NCBI RefSeq assembly: GCF_030296675.1
Contig: NZ_AP027736.1
Coordinates: forward strand, 1,922,001 to 1,986,000
Reading direction: 5' to 3'
Length of the DNA stretch: 64,000 nt
Origin: Demequina sediminis
Lineage (GTDB): Bacteria; Actinomycetota; Actinomycetes; Actinomycetales; Demequinaceae
Below the pieces are notes generated by a model. The model saw only the letters and a list, made by a program, of their open reading frames with translations, ran no database searches and was not told the DNA's origin. Positions within the stretch are counted from its first letter, which is position 1. Each line of letters begins with the position of its first letter. A program made the position numbers and the translations under genes. Positions 45,173 to 54,267 of the stretch are shown here, one piece after another.

Positions 45173-45490
45173 GAAGCGTCACCCCTTTCGCCAGCCCTTC
45201 AACCCCACCGGACGCCCGGTCGAACCGCGTCCGGGCGACCCGATCACCAGACTGGTCAGCGAAGGTGACCGGGGCATCGTCACCACGCACTCCGGTGGAC
45301 GCGCACCGCGCTCCCCAGGGTCGGGGACATCACCCCGGGCGCCCCACACCCCAAGCCCCCACGCTCCCAGCCCTCACGCCCGAAGCCCCCACGCCCCGCG
45401 CCGCTTCGTGCATGAAATGCGCAAGGATGCCCCAAAGGTGTGCGCGGGGGCCGGGGGCATCGGCCGAGCGTCGTGCATGAAATGCGCAAG
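45155..45490. repeat. Three copies of a 20-22 bp element at and upstream of the AbiEi-like start
   Basis: CTTGCGCATTTCATGCACGA plus AG lies at 45155-45176, covering the gene's start codons. The inverse copy is at 45404-45425, and a 20-bp copy (TCGTGCATGAAATGCGCAAG) at 45471-45490. Each contains the palindrome GCAT-GAA-ATGC, as expected of a binding site for a dimeric regulator. Confidence 0.7.
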
Positions 45491-45569
45491 GAGCGCGGAA
45501 GGGCACTCCCGGTGGCGAGGCATTGACACGCGCAGGACGGGCTCGAACCCGGCACCTGCCCGTAGACGC
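45177..45569. other. Gene-free, low-complexity stretch between AbiEi-like gene and metE
   Basis: About 390 bp without a credible gene. Besides the repeated element described separately it holds a C-rich, repeat-like run at 45330-45400 (recurring CCCCCACGC and CCAAGC-type words). Nothing else supported. Confidence 0.6.
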
Positions 45570-45605
45570 GGACGGCCCGACCCCCTCTCGGGAGTCGGGC
45601 CGTCC
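45570..45605 (-). terminator. Terminator hairpin after metE
   Basis: A perfect 12-bp stem (GGACGGCCCGAC / GTCGGGCCGTCC) with a 12-nt loop lies just beyond the metE stop. No strong T-run. Confidence 0.65.
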
Positions 45606-45621
45606 GTGAACCGTGGCGGAG

Positions 45622-47946
45622 TTACCCGCGGACCGCGCGCGTCGCCTCCATCATGTGCTCGAGCGACGCGGTGGTCTCCGCGTACGCACGGGTCTTCAGT
45701 CCGCAGTCGGGGTTGACCCACAGCTGCTTGCCCGGGATCGACTCCTTGGCGAGCTCGAGGAGCTCGGTGATCTCCTGAGTCGAGGGCACGCGCGGCGAGT
45801 GGATGTCCCACACGCCCGGTCCGATCTGACGCTCGTAGCCGTGACCCTTGATCGCGGGAAGCACCTCCATGCGCGAGCGCGCCGCCTCGATCGAGGTGAC
45901 GTCGGCATCCAGGCCATCGATCGCGTCGATGATCTCGCCGAACTCGGAGTAGCACAGGTGGGTGTGCACCTGGGTGTCGTCCTTCGCGCCAGCGGTCGCG
46001 AGGCGGAAGGAGTTCACCGACCACTCGAGGTACGCCGGCTGGTCCGCCTTCTTGAGGGGGAGCAGCTCGCGCAGTGCGGGCTCGTCGACCTGGATGATGC
46101 CGATTCCGGCATCCTCAAGGTCGCGGATCTCCTCACGCAGCGCGAGCGCCACCTGGTTCGCCGTCACGCCGAGCGGCTGGTCGTCGCGCACGAACGACCA
46201 CGCGAGGATCGTCACGGGACCGGTCAGCATGCCCTTGACGGGCTTGTCGGACAGCGACTGCGCGTACGCGGCCCAGCGCACCGTCATCGGCTCCGGGCGG
46301 GTGACGTCGCCCCACAGGATCGACGGGCGCGTGCAGCGCGAGCCGTACGACTGCACCCAGCCGTTGACCGTCACGTCGAAGCCGTCGAGCAGCTCCGCGA
46401 AGTACTGCACCATGTCGTTGCGCTCGGCCTCGCCGTGCACCAGCACGTCCAGGCCCAGGTCCTCCTGGAGCTTGACGACCGACGCGATCTCGGCCTTCAT
46501 GGCCTCCTCGTACGCGGCATCGTCGATCTGGCCCTTGGCCCACGCGGCACGCGCCTTGCGGATCTCGGGGGTCTGAGGGAACGAGCCGATCGTGGTCGTC
46601 GCGAGCTCCGGCAGCGCGAAGCGCGCGTCCTGAGCGGCCGCACGCACCGAGTACGCCGACCGGGACAGGTCCGCGGGCGTGACGGCGGCGAGGGCGTCCC
46701 GCACGTCGGCCTTGTTCGTGCCGGGGTGCGCCTTGCGCGAGGCGAGGGCGGCGCGCGCCGCCGCGAGGGCATCGGCCACCGCCTCCTCGCCCTGCTCGCG
46801 AGCCGCCGCAAGCGTCACGATCTCCGCAACCTTCTCGTCGGCAAACGCGAGCCAGCTGATGAGCTCCTCGCCCAGGTGCTCCTCGCCCTCCAGGGTGTGC
46901 GGCACGTGGAACAGCGACGTCGAGCTCGACACGGTCACGGTGGCGCCCAGCGCCTCGACCTCGCCGGCCTTGCGCAGCGCGGCGTCGAGGTCAGTGCGCC
47001 AAATGTTGTGGCCGTCGACCACACCCGCGACGACCGTCACACCCGACAGGTCGACACCAGTGGGAACCGAGCCGCGCACCAGGTCGATGCCGATCGCGTC
47101 GACGCCCGAGTCCTTGAGGACCGGGAGGGCGTCGTCGAGCGAGTTGTACGGCGCGGCCACGAACAGCGCGGGGCGGTTCGCGAGCGCCGCAAGTGAGCCG
47201 TACACGGTGGCGGCGTTCGCGAGCACCTCGGAGCGGTCGGCGTCGATGTCGGCGACCAGAATCGGCTCGTCGATCTGGACCCACTCGGCGCCGGCCGCCT
47301 TGAAGGCCTCCAGCAGGTTGCCGTAGACCTCGAGGACGTCGGCGAGGCGCTCGATGGGACGGAAGCCCTCAGGGGCCTCGTCGCTCGGCTTGGAGAGGTA
47401 GAGGAACGTCAGCGGGCCGGTGATAACCGGGCGCGTGACGTAGCCGGCGGCCTTGGCCTCGACGAACTCGTCGACCCACCGCGTGCTCGACAGCGCGAAC
47501 TCGGTCTCGGGTCCGATCTCGGGGACCAGGTAGTGGTAGTTCGCGTCGAACCACTTGGTCATCTCGAGCGGCGCCTTGGCGTCGACGCCGCGCGCGATGG
47601 TCGAGTAGCCCTTGAGGTCCACCGAGCCATCGGCGGCGCGCAGGTCCGCGAAGCGCGTGGGCACGGCGCCCAGCGTCACGGCCGCGTCGAGCACGTGGTC
47701 ATAGAACGAGAAGTTGCTCGGGATCGCCGAGCCGTCCGTGGACAGTCCCAGGTCGGCAAGGCGAGCGAGGTTCGCGAGGCGCAGGTCCTTGGCGGTCGCC
47801 TCAAGGTCGGCGGCCGTGGTGGCACCCTTCCAGAACGACTCGAGCGCCTTCTTCAGCTCACGCATTCGGCCGATGCGCGGGTAACCAAGGATGGTGCCGC
47901 CGGGGAAGGCGGGCGCAGGGGCAGGGGCGGTGTTCTGCTCAGTCAT
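45622..47946 (-). CDS. metE: Cobalamin-independent methionine synthase
   Basis: A 774-residue MetE, which transfers methyl from 5-methyl-THF-triglutamate to homocysteine. The N-terminal domain begins GTILGYPRIGRMRELKKALE. The C-terminal catalytic barrel has LPTTTIGSFPQT-like ATTTIGSFPQTPEIRKARA and zinc ligands in HTHLCYSEF (His, Cys) and NPDCGLKTR (Cys). ATG 47946 is preceded by GAGGAACC. A pair of symmetric sites lies about 120-150 bp upstream. No cobalamin riboswitch is seen. A strong hairpin follows the stop. Confidence 0.95.
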   Translation of the reverse strand: MTEQNTAPAPAPAFPGGTILGYPRIGRMRELKKALESFWKGATTAADLEATAKDLRLANLARLADLGLSTDGSAIPSNFSFYDHVLDAAVTLGAVPTRFADLRAADGSVDLKGYSTIARGVDAKAPLEMTKWFDANYHYLVPEIGPETEFALSSTRWVDEFVEAKAAGYVTRPVITGPLTFLYLSKPSDEAPEGFRPIERLADVLEVYGNLLEAFKAAGAEWVQIDEPILVADIDADRSEVLANAATVYGSLAALANRPALFVAAPYNSLDDALPVLKDSGVDAIGIDLVRGSVPTGVDLSGVTVVAGVVDGHNIWRTDLDAALRKAGEVEALGATVTVSSSTSLFHVPHTLEGEEHLGEELISWLAFADEKVAEIVTLAAAREQGEEAVADALAAARAALASRKAHPGTNKADVRDALAAVTPADLSRSAYSVRAAAQDARFALPELATTTIGSFPQTPEIRKARAAWAKGQIDDAAYEEAMKAEIASVVKLQEDLGLDVLVHGEAERNDMVQYFAELLDGFDVTVNGWVQSYGSRCTRPSILWGDVTRPEPMTVRWAAYAQSLSDKPVKGMLTGPVTILAWSFVRDDQPLGVTANQVALALREEIRDLEDAGIGIIQVDEPALRELLPLKKADQPAYLEWSVNSFRLATAGAKDDTQVHTHLCYSEFGEIIDAIDGLDADVTSIEAARSRMEVLPAIKGHGYERQIGPGVWDIHSPRVPSTQEITELLELAKESIPGKQLWVNPDCGLKTRAYAETTASLEHMMEATRAVRG

Positions 47947-48063
47947 GGTTCCTCATGGAGGTTCGGTGCGCGGCGGGCTCGCCATTGCGCTTGGTCGACG
48001 CTGTCGATGCGCCGAGTTGCGCCGCGATTCTAACCCGCGAAGCCTCCCGCCGCCAGGGGCACG

Positions 48064-48099
48064 GTCCAAGAAGTGGACGGCGCGTCCCAAGGGATGGAC
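48064..48099. promoter_or_regulatory. Two tandem symmetric sites upstream of metE
   Basis: GTCCAAGAAGTGGAC (48064-48078) and GTCCCAAGGGATGGAC (48084-48099) share GTCC...TGGAC symmetry and are 5 bp apart, about 120 bp before metE and just past the stop of the convergent-side GNAT gene. They look like paired operators for a dimeric regulator, perhaps of methionine metabolism. Confidence 0.35.
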
Positions 48100-48114
48100 A
48101 GTTGTCGGCGGCGG

Positions 48115-48605
48115 TCAGTGGACAGGCGCGTCGCGCATCTCCACGACCGCAAGGATCGCGCCCGTGCGGCTCGCTCTCTCGCCGCGACCGCTCACCACCA
48201 TCCCGAGGCGCTCATACAGCGCGATGTTGCCCGGCTCATCCGCGCGCACCAGGCACGTGAGACCGGCGAGGCCACTCGCGTGGGCGTGCTCGCGCAGCGC
48301 GCGCACGAGCGCGCCCGCCCAGCCTTGACCCCTCGCCTCGGGGATCACGGCGAGGCGGCCGAAGTACAGCGCCCCGTCATCAGTCCGCTCGTGCTTGGCC
48401 GAGGCCACCACGACGCCATCGCGGCGCACGAGCGCGAGACGGGTGCCCGCCGCGACCTCCCCCGCAGGGACTCGACCGTCTCGGTCATGGCGCCCGAGGG
48501 CTGCCCGGTGCGTGCGTACTCGGTGAAAGCCGCGTGCATCACCGCGATGACCTCGGGCGCGGCCGCGGCGCCCGCGTCGAGGTCAATCGTGACGCGTCCG
48601 TTCAC
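48115..48605 (-). CDS. GNAT acetyltransferase (frame break at 48459-48463)
   Basis: About 163 residues. The N-terminal half reads DLDAGAAAAPEVIAVMHAAF. After one base is added to the C5 run at 48459-48463 it continues VESLRGEVAAGTRLALVRR. The acetyl-CoA loop is VIPEARGQGWAGALVRALRE, and the C-terminus YERLGMVVSGRG completes the fold. As given, neither half would be active. It overlaps the OsmC gene by four bases. Confidence 0.78.
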
Positions 48606-49039
48606 GCCCCCTGGCGCTCCGCCTCGATCAGGGCGACGGGAACGCCCTTCTCGACCGTGCGCGACACGGTGCAGTACTTCTCGTGAGAGGCGCGCAGCGC
48701 GGCGCCGATGCGCTTGCGGGCGGCGTCGCCCTCCTCGCCCTCGGGGAAGGCGAGGTCGAACAGCACGCGGATGTCCTCGAGGATGTTGGCGCCGTCCTCC
48801 GTCACGTACTGCGCGGACGCCGTGACGTCGAAGCGGTCGGGCTCGGAGCGGCGCGATGTCATGGCGTCGACATCCACCGACGAGCAGCCCGCGATCGCCG
48901 CGAGCAGGAGCTCGACGGGGCTCAGCAGGCCCTCGCCGCGCCCGAAGCGCAGCTGAGCGCCGGCGGCGTTGGTGGCGACGTAGACGGCCTCGGACTCACG
49001 GGCGAGCGTGACGGTGCGCGGAGATGAGGTGCGGGTCAT
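48602..49039 (-). CDS. OsmC/Ohr-family protein
   Basis: A 145-residue OsmC-like protein. It has the GLLSPVELLLAAIAGCSSVD motif, with the first redox cysteine at the end of the central helix, and SHEKYCTVSRTV with the second cysteine. These two cysteines reduce organic hydroperoxides or handle sulfur compounds. It lies between metF and the GNAT gene on the same strand. Confidence 0.88.
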   Translation of the reverse strand: MTRTSSPRTVTLARESEAVYVATNAAGAQLRFGRGEGLLSPVELLLAAIAGCSSVDVDAMTSRRSEPDRFDVTASAQYVTEDGANILEDIRVLFDLAFPEGEEGDAARKRIGAALRASHEKYCTVSRTVEKGVPVALIEAERQGA

Positions 49040-49083
49040 GCGTCGATGGTCGCATGACCGCGCGCCGCGGCGGAACGCGCGCC

Positions 49084-49970
49084 TTAGCCGCGCACGAGTC
49101 CCATCGCGTCCACGAGCTCAAGGGCCGCGCGGTGCTGATTGAACGTGATGATGTGGATGCCGGGAGCGCCCGCGTCGAGCAGCCCGCGTGACAGGCGCGC
49201 GGCGTGGTCGACGCCGGCCGCACGGGCGGAGTCGTCGTCCTGAGCGGCCTCGAGAGCCGCGAACAGATCCGCCGGGGTCTCGACGCCGGTGAGCTCCTGG
49301 GCCCGGGTCGCGCGGCGCGCGCTCACGAGCGGCATGACCTCGGGGATGATCGGCATCTCGACGCCCTCGGCCGCCGCGTCCTCGACCAGCGCGGTGTAGT
49401 GCTCGACGCGGTAGAACACCTGGGTGATCGCGAAGTCGGCACCAGCGTCGCGCTTGGCGCGTAGCACGTCGAGGCCCAGCCGTCGGTATCGCTCGACGGC
49501 GTGCTGCGCGGGGAACGCGGTCACGCCCACGCTGAGGTCATCGAGACCGTGCCCATGCGCGACCTCACGCAGCAGGGCCACCAGCTCGGACGCGTAGAGC
49601 AGGCCATCGGGGTGCGGGCGCCAGTCATGCTGCCCCTTGGGTGGGTCGCCGCGCAGCGCGAGGAAGTCGCGAACGCCCTCCGCAAGGTACTCCTCGATGA
49701 CGTGGATGAGCTCCGCGCGTGACTGGTCGACGCACGTGAGGTGCGCGAGCGGGGGATCGTGTGTCGTGCCGCGAGACGCTGAACCACATCGCGCGAGGCA
49801 CCCCGCGTCGACCCCGACGCCCCGTAGGTGATCGACATGAAGTCCGGACCCGTGCGCGCGAGCAGCGACATGGTCTCCACGAGGGTCGACTCGGCGGCGG
49901 GCGTGCGCGGCGGGAACAGTTCGTACGACAGCGTGGGCCGACGCGCGGCGAGGAGGTCACGGATGGTCAT
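49084..49970 (-). CDS. metF: Methylenetetrahydrofolate reductase (frame break at 49751-49755)
   Basis: Reduces methylene-THF to methyl-THF, the donor used by MetE. About 296 residues. The N-terminus has TLSYELFPPRTPAAE with the catalytic Glu, then FMSITYGASGSTR. Adding one base to the C5 run at 49751-49755 gives IPPLAHLTCVDQSRAELIH, the family HLTC motif, and FLALRGDPP follows. The C-terminal part has FAITQVFYRVEHY and GAPGIHIITFNQH. An ATG at 49970 is 13 bases after a possible -10 TAAGGT, so the mRNA may have a very short leader. Confidence 0.9.
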
Positions 49971-50102
49971 GGCGCGCTCACCTTACCCGGCGCCTCCGCG
50001 CGCGGAAAGAGCCGATGTCCCCAGCGCCACGTGCCGCCGGGGCTGTCCCCCGCACGCCCGCGCGCCTCGCTCATCGTCGGACCCCCAGGCCACACTGGAG
50101 CC

Positions 50103-50672
50103 ATGATCACCGAGACCAACGACCTCACCAGGTGCTTCGGCGCGGGCGACCCGCTGTACGAGCGCTATCACGACGAGGAGTGGGGCGTGCCCGTGCGCAG
50201 CGACGCGGAGCTCTTCGAGCGAATCGTCCTCGAGGGCGCCCAGTCCGGCCTCGCGTGGATCACCATCCTGCGCAAACGTGAGGGCTACCGCGAGGCGTTC
50301 GAGGGCTTCGACCCCGACGCGGTGGCCGCCTTCGACCAGGAGCGCATCGAGGAGCTCATGCTCAACCCGGGAATCGTGCGCAACCGCCGCAAGATCGAGT
50401 CCGCGGTGACCAACGCGCGCGCCGTGGTGGGACTGCGCGAAACCGGTACGACCCTCACCGAACTCGTGTGGCAGTTCGCGCCCGAGCCACGCCCCGCCCC
50501 ACCCGCCTCATGGTCCGAGGTGCCCGCCTCGACGGCGGAGTCCGTCGCCCTCGCGAAGGCACTCAAGGCGGCCGGCTTCGTGTTTGTGGGCCCCACGACC
50601 ATGTACGCCGCGATGCAGGCGTGTGGGCTCGTCGACGATCACATCGAGGGCTGCGTGAGCGCGCGACGCTAG
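50103..50672 (+). CDS. tag: DNA-3-methyladenine glycosylase I
   Basis: A 189-residue Tag enzyme that excises 3-methyladenine from alkylated DNA. It has RCFGAGDPLYERYHDEEWGV, the family opening, then FERIVLEGAQSGLAWITIL and MLNPGIVRNRRKIESAVTNA. The C-terminus is FVGPTTMYAAMQACGLVDDH, including the zinc-linked Cys and His region. It is divergent from metF. Confidence 0.93.
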   Translation: MITETNDLTRCFGAGDPLYERYHDEEWGVPVRSDAELFERIVLEGAQSGLAWITILRKREGYREAFEGFDPDAVAAFDQERIEELMLNPGIVRNRRKIESAVTNARAVVGLRETGTTLTELVWQFAPEPRPAPPASWSEVPASTAESVALAKALKAAGFVFVGPTTMYAAMQACGLVDDHIEGCVSARR

Positions 50673-50696
50673 CGATTGGTCGAAGTTGCCCACACC

Positions 50697-50719
50697 CATA
50701 TCCACTTCATGTGGATATG
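50697..50719. terminator. AT-rich convergent hairpin
   Basis: A perfect 9-bp stem CATATCCAC / GTGGATATG with a TTCAT loop lies between the convergent tag and Nudix genes. It is unusually AT-rich for this DNA. It probably ends transcription in both directions, though no T-run is present. Confidence 0.5.
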
Positions 50720-50734
50720 TCCGAATTGGCGCGA

Positions 50735-51247
50735 CTAGCAGTACGCGCGGCGGTGGCGCTCGATCGCGTCGGCCATGAGCGCCTCGACGATCCTCTTGTC
50801 GGCGGGCAGCCATGGCACGTCTCGCCAGCCGCCCGGCTCGAGCCAGCGGATCTGATCGTGGTCCTCAAGCGGTCGCGGCTCGACGGCCGCGCCGTCCGCG
50901 CCGGGGAGAATCCTCGCCCACCACACGCGCATCACCAGGCGGTCGGTGTCAGCGTCGCCCGGACGGAGCATCCACACCGGGTCGTCCCCACACGCATCCT
51001 CGATGCCGTGGCCGTCATCCGGTCCCACGATCTCGTCGCCGATCTCGACCTCGACGCCCAGCTCCTCGCGCAACTCCCTGCGCAGCGCGTGCTCGGGCGA
51101 CTCTCCGCGCTCGACCTTGCCGCCCGCGAACTCCCACAACCCCGCGAGCGCGGACGGCGCGCTCCTGCGCGCGGCCAGCAGTTGGCGCGGCGCCTCGAGG
51201 GAGTCGGTGATCGCCGCCGCGACCACCAGTCGAGTGTTGGCCGGCAT
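50735..51247 (-). CDS. Nudix hydrolase (MutT-like)
   Basis: A 170-residue Nudix protein. The Nudix box is GGKVERGESPEHALRRELRE followed by ELGVEVEIG, with the full GX5EX7REUXEEXGU pattern. It opens TRLVVAAAITDSLEAPRQLL, like (deoxy)nucleoside triphosphate pyrophosphohydrolases such as 8-oxo-dGTPase. It is 8 bp downstream of gcvH on the same strand, so co-transcribed with the glycine-cleavage genes. Confidence 0.87.
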   Translation of the reverse strand: MPANTRLVVAAAITDSLEAPRQLLAARRSAPSALAGLWEFAGGKVERGESPEHALRRELREELGVEVEIGDEIVGPDDGHGIEDACGDDPVWMLRPGDADTDRLVMRVWWARILPGADGAAVEPRPLEDHDQIRWLEPGGWRDVPWLPADKRIVEALMADAIERHRRAYC

Positions 51248-51255
51248 CGGCTGCC

Positions 51256-51639
51256 TTACGCGACCGACGCCGCGTACGCCTCGGCGTCGAGCAGGTCCGT
51301 CGCGGACTCGGACAGTTCGACCTTGAAGATCCAGCCGTCGCCGTAGGCGTCGGCATTGATCGCCTCGGGAGCGCGCTCGAGGGCCTCGTTGACGGCCGTC
51401 ACCACGCCGGACACAGGGGAGTACAGCTCGCTGACCGCCTTGGTCGACTCGAGCTCTCCGCAGACCTCGCCCGCGACGACGGTGTCGCCCACGCGCGGCG
51501 CCTCGACGTAGACGATGTCGCCGAGCGCCTCCGCGGCGTGCTCGGTGATGCCCACCGTCACCACCACGCCCGCGTCGGTGTCTCCGGACACCCACTCGTG
51601 CTCGGCGGAGTAGGCCAGCTCCTCGGGAACTGTCGCCAT
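51256..51639 (-). CDS. gcvH: Glycine cleavage system H protein
   Basis: A 127-residue lipoyl carrier. The lipoylation lysine is in ELESTKAVSELYSPVSG near 67. The N-terminus has YSAEHEWVSGDTDAGVVVTV, typical of GcvH. It shuttles the aminomethyl group between the P, T and L proteins. Seventy-seven bases separate it from gcvT. Confidence 0.95.
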   Translation of the reverse strand: MATVPEELAYSAEHEWVSGDTDAGVVVTVGITEHAAEALGDIVYVEAPRVGDTVVAGEVCGELESTKAVSELYSPVSGVVTAVNEALERAPEAINADAYGDGWIFKVELSESATDLLDAEAYAASVA

Positions 51640-51716
51640 GGTGGACCCCTTTCGGAACGGCGTCGTGAGAACGCTGCGACGTGTGGCGGCCCGCCGTGAC
51701 GGGCCTTGGGACGAGC

Positions 51717-52847
51717 CTACGAGGCCCGCGAGTAGAACGGTAGCGCCACCACGGTCATGTCCTCGCGACGCCCGCGCACGTCGATCCCGACGACCGTGCC
51801 GGGCGCGGAGAGCGCCGGCGGCACGTAGGCCATCGCGATCGGCCGTCCGAGAGTGGGCGACGGGGCCCCCGACGTCACCGTGCCCACCTGGGTCCCGGCA
51901 TCGTCGGTCACGGCATACCCGGTCCGCGCGGCCCTTCGGCCGTCGCCCACGAGGCCGACGAGCACGCGCGCCGGCCCGGCCGCCTTGGCCCTCAGGAGGG
52001 CATCCCGGCCCACGAAGGCGCCGCGCGGATTGGCCGCCGTTCCGAACGCGACGATGCGCCCGAGGCCGGCGTCGAAGGGCGTCGTGTCGCGCGTGAGTTC
52101 CTGGCCATAGAGCGGCATGCCCGCCTCGAGGCGCAGCGAGTCGCGCGCCGAGAGCCCGCACGGCACGAGTCCGTCGCCCGCACCCTCGGCGAGAGCGAGC
52201 TCCCACACGGCGGCCGCCTGGTCTGCGGCCACGAACAGCTCGAAGCCGTCCTCACCGGTGTAGCCGGTACGCGCCGCGAACGCGTGAATATCGCCCGTGA
52301 GCAGGATGTTTGCCGCGGTGTAGTAGCGCATCGCGTGAATGTCGTCGTCGCCGCGCACGCACATGCGCGCGACGATCTCCTCCGCGCGGGGGCCCTGCAC
52401 CGCGATGAGCGCGATCTCCGCCGAGACGTCCTCGAGGGCCGCGTCGAAGCCCGCGAGCCGGGCGCCCAGTTCCGCGATAACCGTGTCCTTGTTCGCCGCG
52501 TTGGCGACAATGATGAAGTGGTCCCAGTCACGCCGGTACACGATGAGGTCATCGATCACGCCACCCTCGGGCGTGCACATCATCGTGTACTTCGCGCCCC
52601 ACAGCCCGACGGCGGACATGCGGCCCACGAGCGCGTGGTCGAGGAACGCGGCCGCGCCGTCTCCGCGCACGGAAATCTCACCCATGTGCGACAGATCGAA
52701 GAGCCCCGCGGCGGTGCGCACCGCGGTGTGCTCCGCGATGTCACCCGTGTAGCGGACCGGCATCTCCCATCCGGCGAAGGGCACCAGGGTCGCGCCGAGC
52801 GCGACGTGCTCGGCATGAAGGGGAGAGCGCAACGCGGCATCTGACAT
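51717..52847 (-). CDS. gcvT: Glycine cleavage system T protein (aminomethyltransferase)
   Basis: A 376-residue THF-dependent aminomethyltransferase. It has FAGWEMPVRYTGDIAEHTAV, FDLSHMGEISVRG with the family's signature, and RTGYTGEDGFELFV. The C-terminal barrel has VTSGAPSPTLGRPIAMAYV. It takes the aminomethyl group from lipoyl-GcvH to make methylene-THF. No glycine riboswitch or gcvP is present nearby; gcvP is presumably elsewhere. Confidence 0.95.
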   Translation of the reverse strand: MSDAALRSPLHAEHVALGATLVPFAGWEMPVRYTGDIAEHTAVRTAAGLFDLSHMGEISVRGDGAAAFLDHALVGRMSAVGLWGAKYTMMCTPEGGVIDDLIVYRRDWDHFIIVANAANKDTVIAELGARLAGFDAALEDVSAEIALIAVQGPRAEEIVARMCVRGDDDIHAMRYYTAANILLTGDIHAFAARTGYTGEDGFELFVAADQAAAVWELALAEGAGDGLVPCGLSARDSLRLEAGMPLYGQELTRDTTPFDAGLGRIVAFGTAANPRGAFVGRDALLRAKAAGPARVLVGLVGDGRRAARTGYAVTDDAGTQVGTVTSGAPSPTLGRPIAMAYVPPALSAPGTVVGIDVRGRREDMTVVALPFYSRAS

Positions 52848-52886
52848 GGGCCCAGCGTAATCCCGCCTCGCGCCCGCCGGACGTGG

Positions 52887-53447
52887 CTACAGCGCGAGGA
52901 CGATGATCGCTGCCGCCGCGCCGATCGCGACGAGGGTGCCCCCCGCCGCAGCGACAATCCGCCACGCGCGCCGTCGCCTCGCGGCCGTGTCGCGGGCCCG
53001 CCGCGCCTCGGGATCGAGAAGCGCCGAGTCCTGCACCTCGATCCCGCCCGAGGAGGGTCGCGGTGACAGGTCGGGTGAGGGCCACACTCCGACCGGGCTG
53101 GCCTCCTGCGAATGCCTCAGGCGCGGAAAGTAGTGATGCGGCTGCTCGCCAAACTCGCCGGCCCTGCTCGGCGGCGCCACCACATCCGGCGGCGGGCGCA
53201 GCACGCCCGCGCCGCCGCTCGCGCCCTCACGCCCGGCCTTGGCGTCCGCCGCGGTCGGCGGCGCGGCCGGCTCGGTGGGGGCGGGTTGGGTGTCATGCTC
53301 CGCGATGCGCCGCCGCGACGGACGAGTGCGCCCCGACAGCTCTGTGCGGTCAGACAACTCAGCGCGGTCAGACAACTCAGCGCGGGCGGACGCCTCAGCG
53401 CGGGCAGCCGCGCGGCGGGACAGTTCGGTGCGGTCGTCGTCCGTCAT
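52887..53447 (-). CDS. Hypothetical protein with C-terminal membrane anchor
   Basis: A 186-residue protein. The N-terminus is a charged, repetitive helix (RAELSDRAELSDRTELSGRT), the middle is Pro/Ala-rich and disordered, and the C-terminus has a single membrane helix (about 165-185, RIVAAAGGTLVAIGAAAAI). It is probably tail-anchored. The ATG at 53447 overlaps the PP2C stop once that gene's frame break is repaired. Co-transcription with the FHA/PP2C genes suggests a phosphosignalling partner. No family recognised. Confidence 0.6.
   Translation of the reverse strand: MTDDDRTELSRRAAARAEASARAELSDRAELSDRTELSGRTRPSRRRIAEHDTQPAPTEPAAPPTAADAKAGREGASGGAGVLRPPPDVVAPPSRAGEFGEQPHHYFPRLRHSQEASPVGVWPSPDLSPRPSSGGIEVQDSALLDPEARRARDTAARRRRAWRIVAAAGGTLVAIGAAAAIIVLAL
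53343..53378 (-). repeat. Tandem 18-bp repeat encoding ELSDRA/T units
   Basis: Two near-identical units, TGTGCGGTCAGACAACTC and AGCGCGGTCAGACAACTC, with a third diverged unit after them, encode the repetitive N-terminal helix of the tail-anchored protein. Confidence 0.55.
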
Positions 53448-54267
53448 GCGTCGCCCCTGCGCCGCTCGCTCGCGGTGGTGTCGGCGCCGGTGTCCGCGCG
53501 CGCATCGTCCCCCACAGGGTCCACGGCGAGGGGTCGGCGTCGACCGGGGTGACCAGGTCGCTATCCGCGACGACCACGGTGACGTTGTCCCGCGCGCCGC
53601 GCCCGACCGCAAGCTCGACAAGGGCCGCCGCGGCCGCCTCCGCGTCCCCGATGAGGCCCACGATCTCGCCGATCTCCGCGTCCTCGACCTCCTTCATGAG
53701 GCCGTCGCTCGCGATGACCAGTCGGCGACCGGGCACGTGCGGCACGAGCCACGCGTCCATGCGCGTCTGGTGGTCGCCCACGGCGCGCGTGAGGATGTTC
53801 CTGTCGGGGTGAACCAGCGCCTGCGCAGGTGTGATGCGGCCCGCGGTCACGAGCTCCTGCACGTGCGAGTGATCCACGCTGATCTGGCGCAGCACTCCAC
53901 CCTCCAGGGCATACGTGCGCGAGTCGCCCACGTTGATGACCATCCACCACGGGTGGCCGCGATGCGTGACGGCGATCGCGCCGGTGAGGGTCGTGCCACT
54001 CTCGCCTCCGACCTCCTCCTGGACGCCGTCGACCAGCCGACGGGCCTCGAGGTGCGCGCGCTCGACGTCTGCCGGTGTCGCGGGCTCTCCCGCGAGCGCG
54101 CGGAAGGCGGTCACTGCGGCCCAGGCAGCCTCGGCACCCGCGATGTGTCCACCCATGCCGTCGGCCACCACGAACACGGGCGACTCGGCGAGATAGGCAT
54201 CCTCGTTGCGCGCACGTCCGCCGATCACCGAGACGCCCGCGCCGCTGACGGCACCCGTATCGGTCAT
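53444..54267 (-). CDS. PP2C-type Ser/Thr protein phosphatase (frame break at 53530-53533)
   Basis: A phosphatase of about 274 residues related to PstP. Metal-binding motifs are GGRARNEDAYL near 17, FVVADGMGGHIAGAE near 33, VIASDGLMKEV near 185 and RDNVTVVV near 225. The given frame then runs into a long out-of-frame tail. One extra base in the C4 run at 53530-53533 gives LAVDPVGDDARADTGADTT and a stop overlapping the next start. The absence of a membrane helix makes it cytosolic. It removes phosphates from Ser/Thr targets, likely including the FHA partner encoded four bases upstream. Confidence 0.85.

Noticed and set aside
47947..48114. Cobalamin or SAM riboswitch upstream of metE
   Set aside because: No B12-box-like or SAM aptamer core could be seen; only the paired symmetric sites stand out.
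52848..52886. Glycine riboswitch before gcvT
   Set aside because: Only about 40 bp separate gcvT from the preceding gene, too short for the aptamer.
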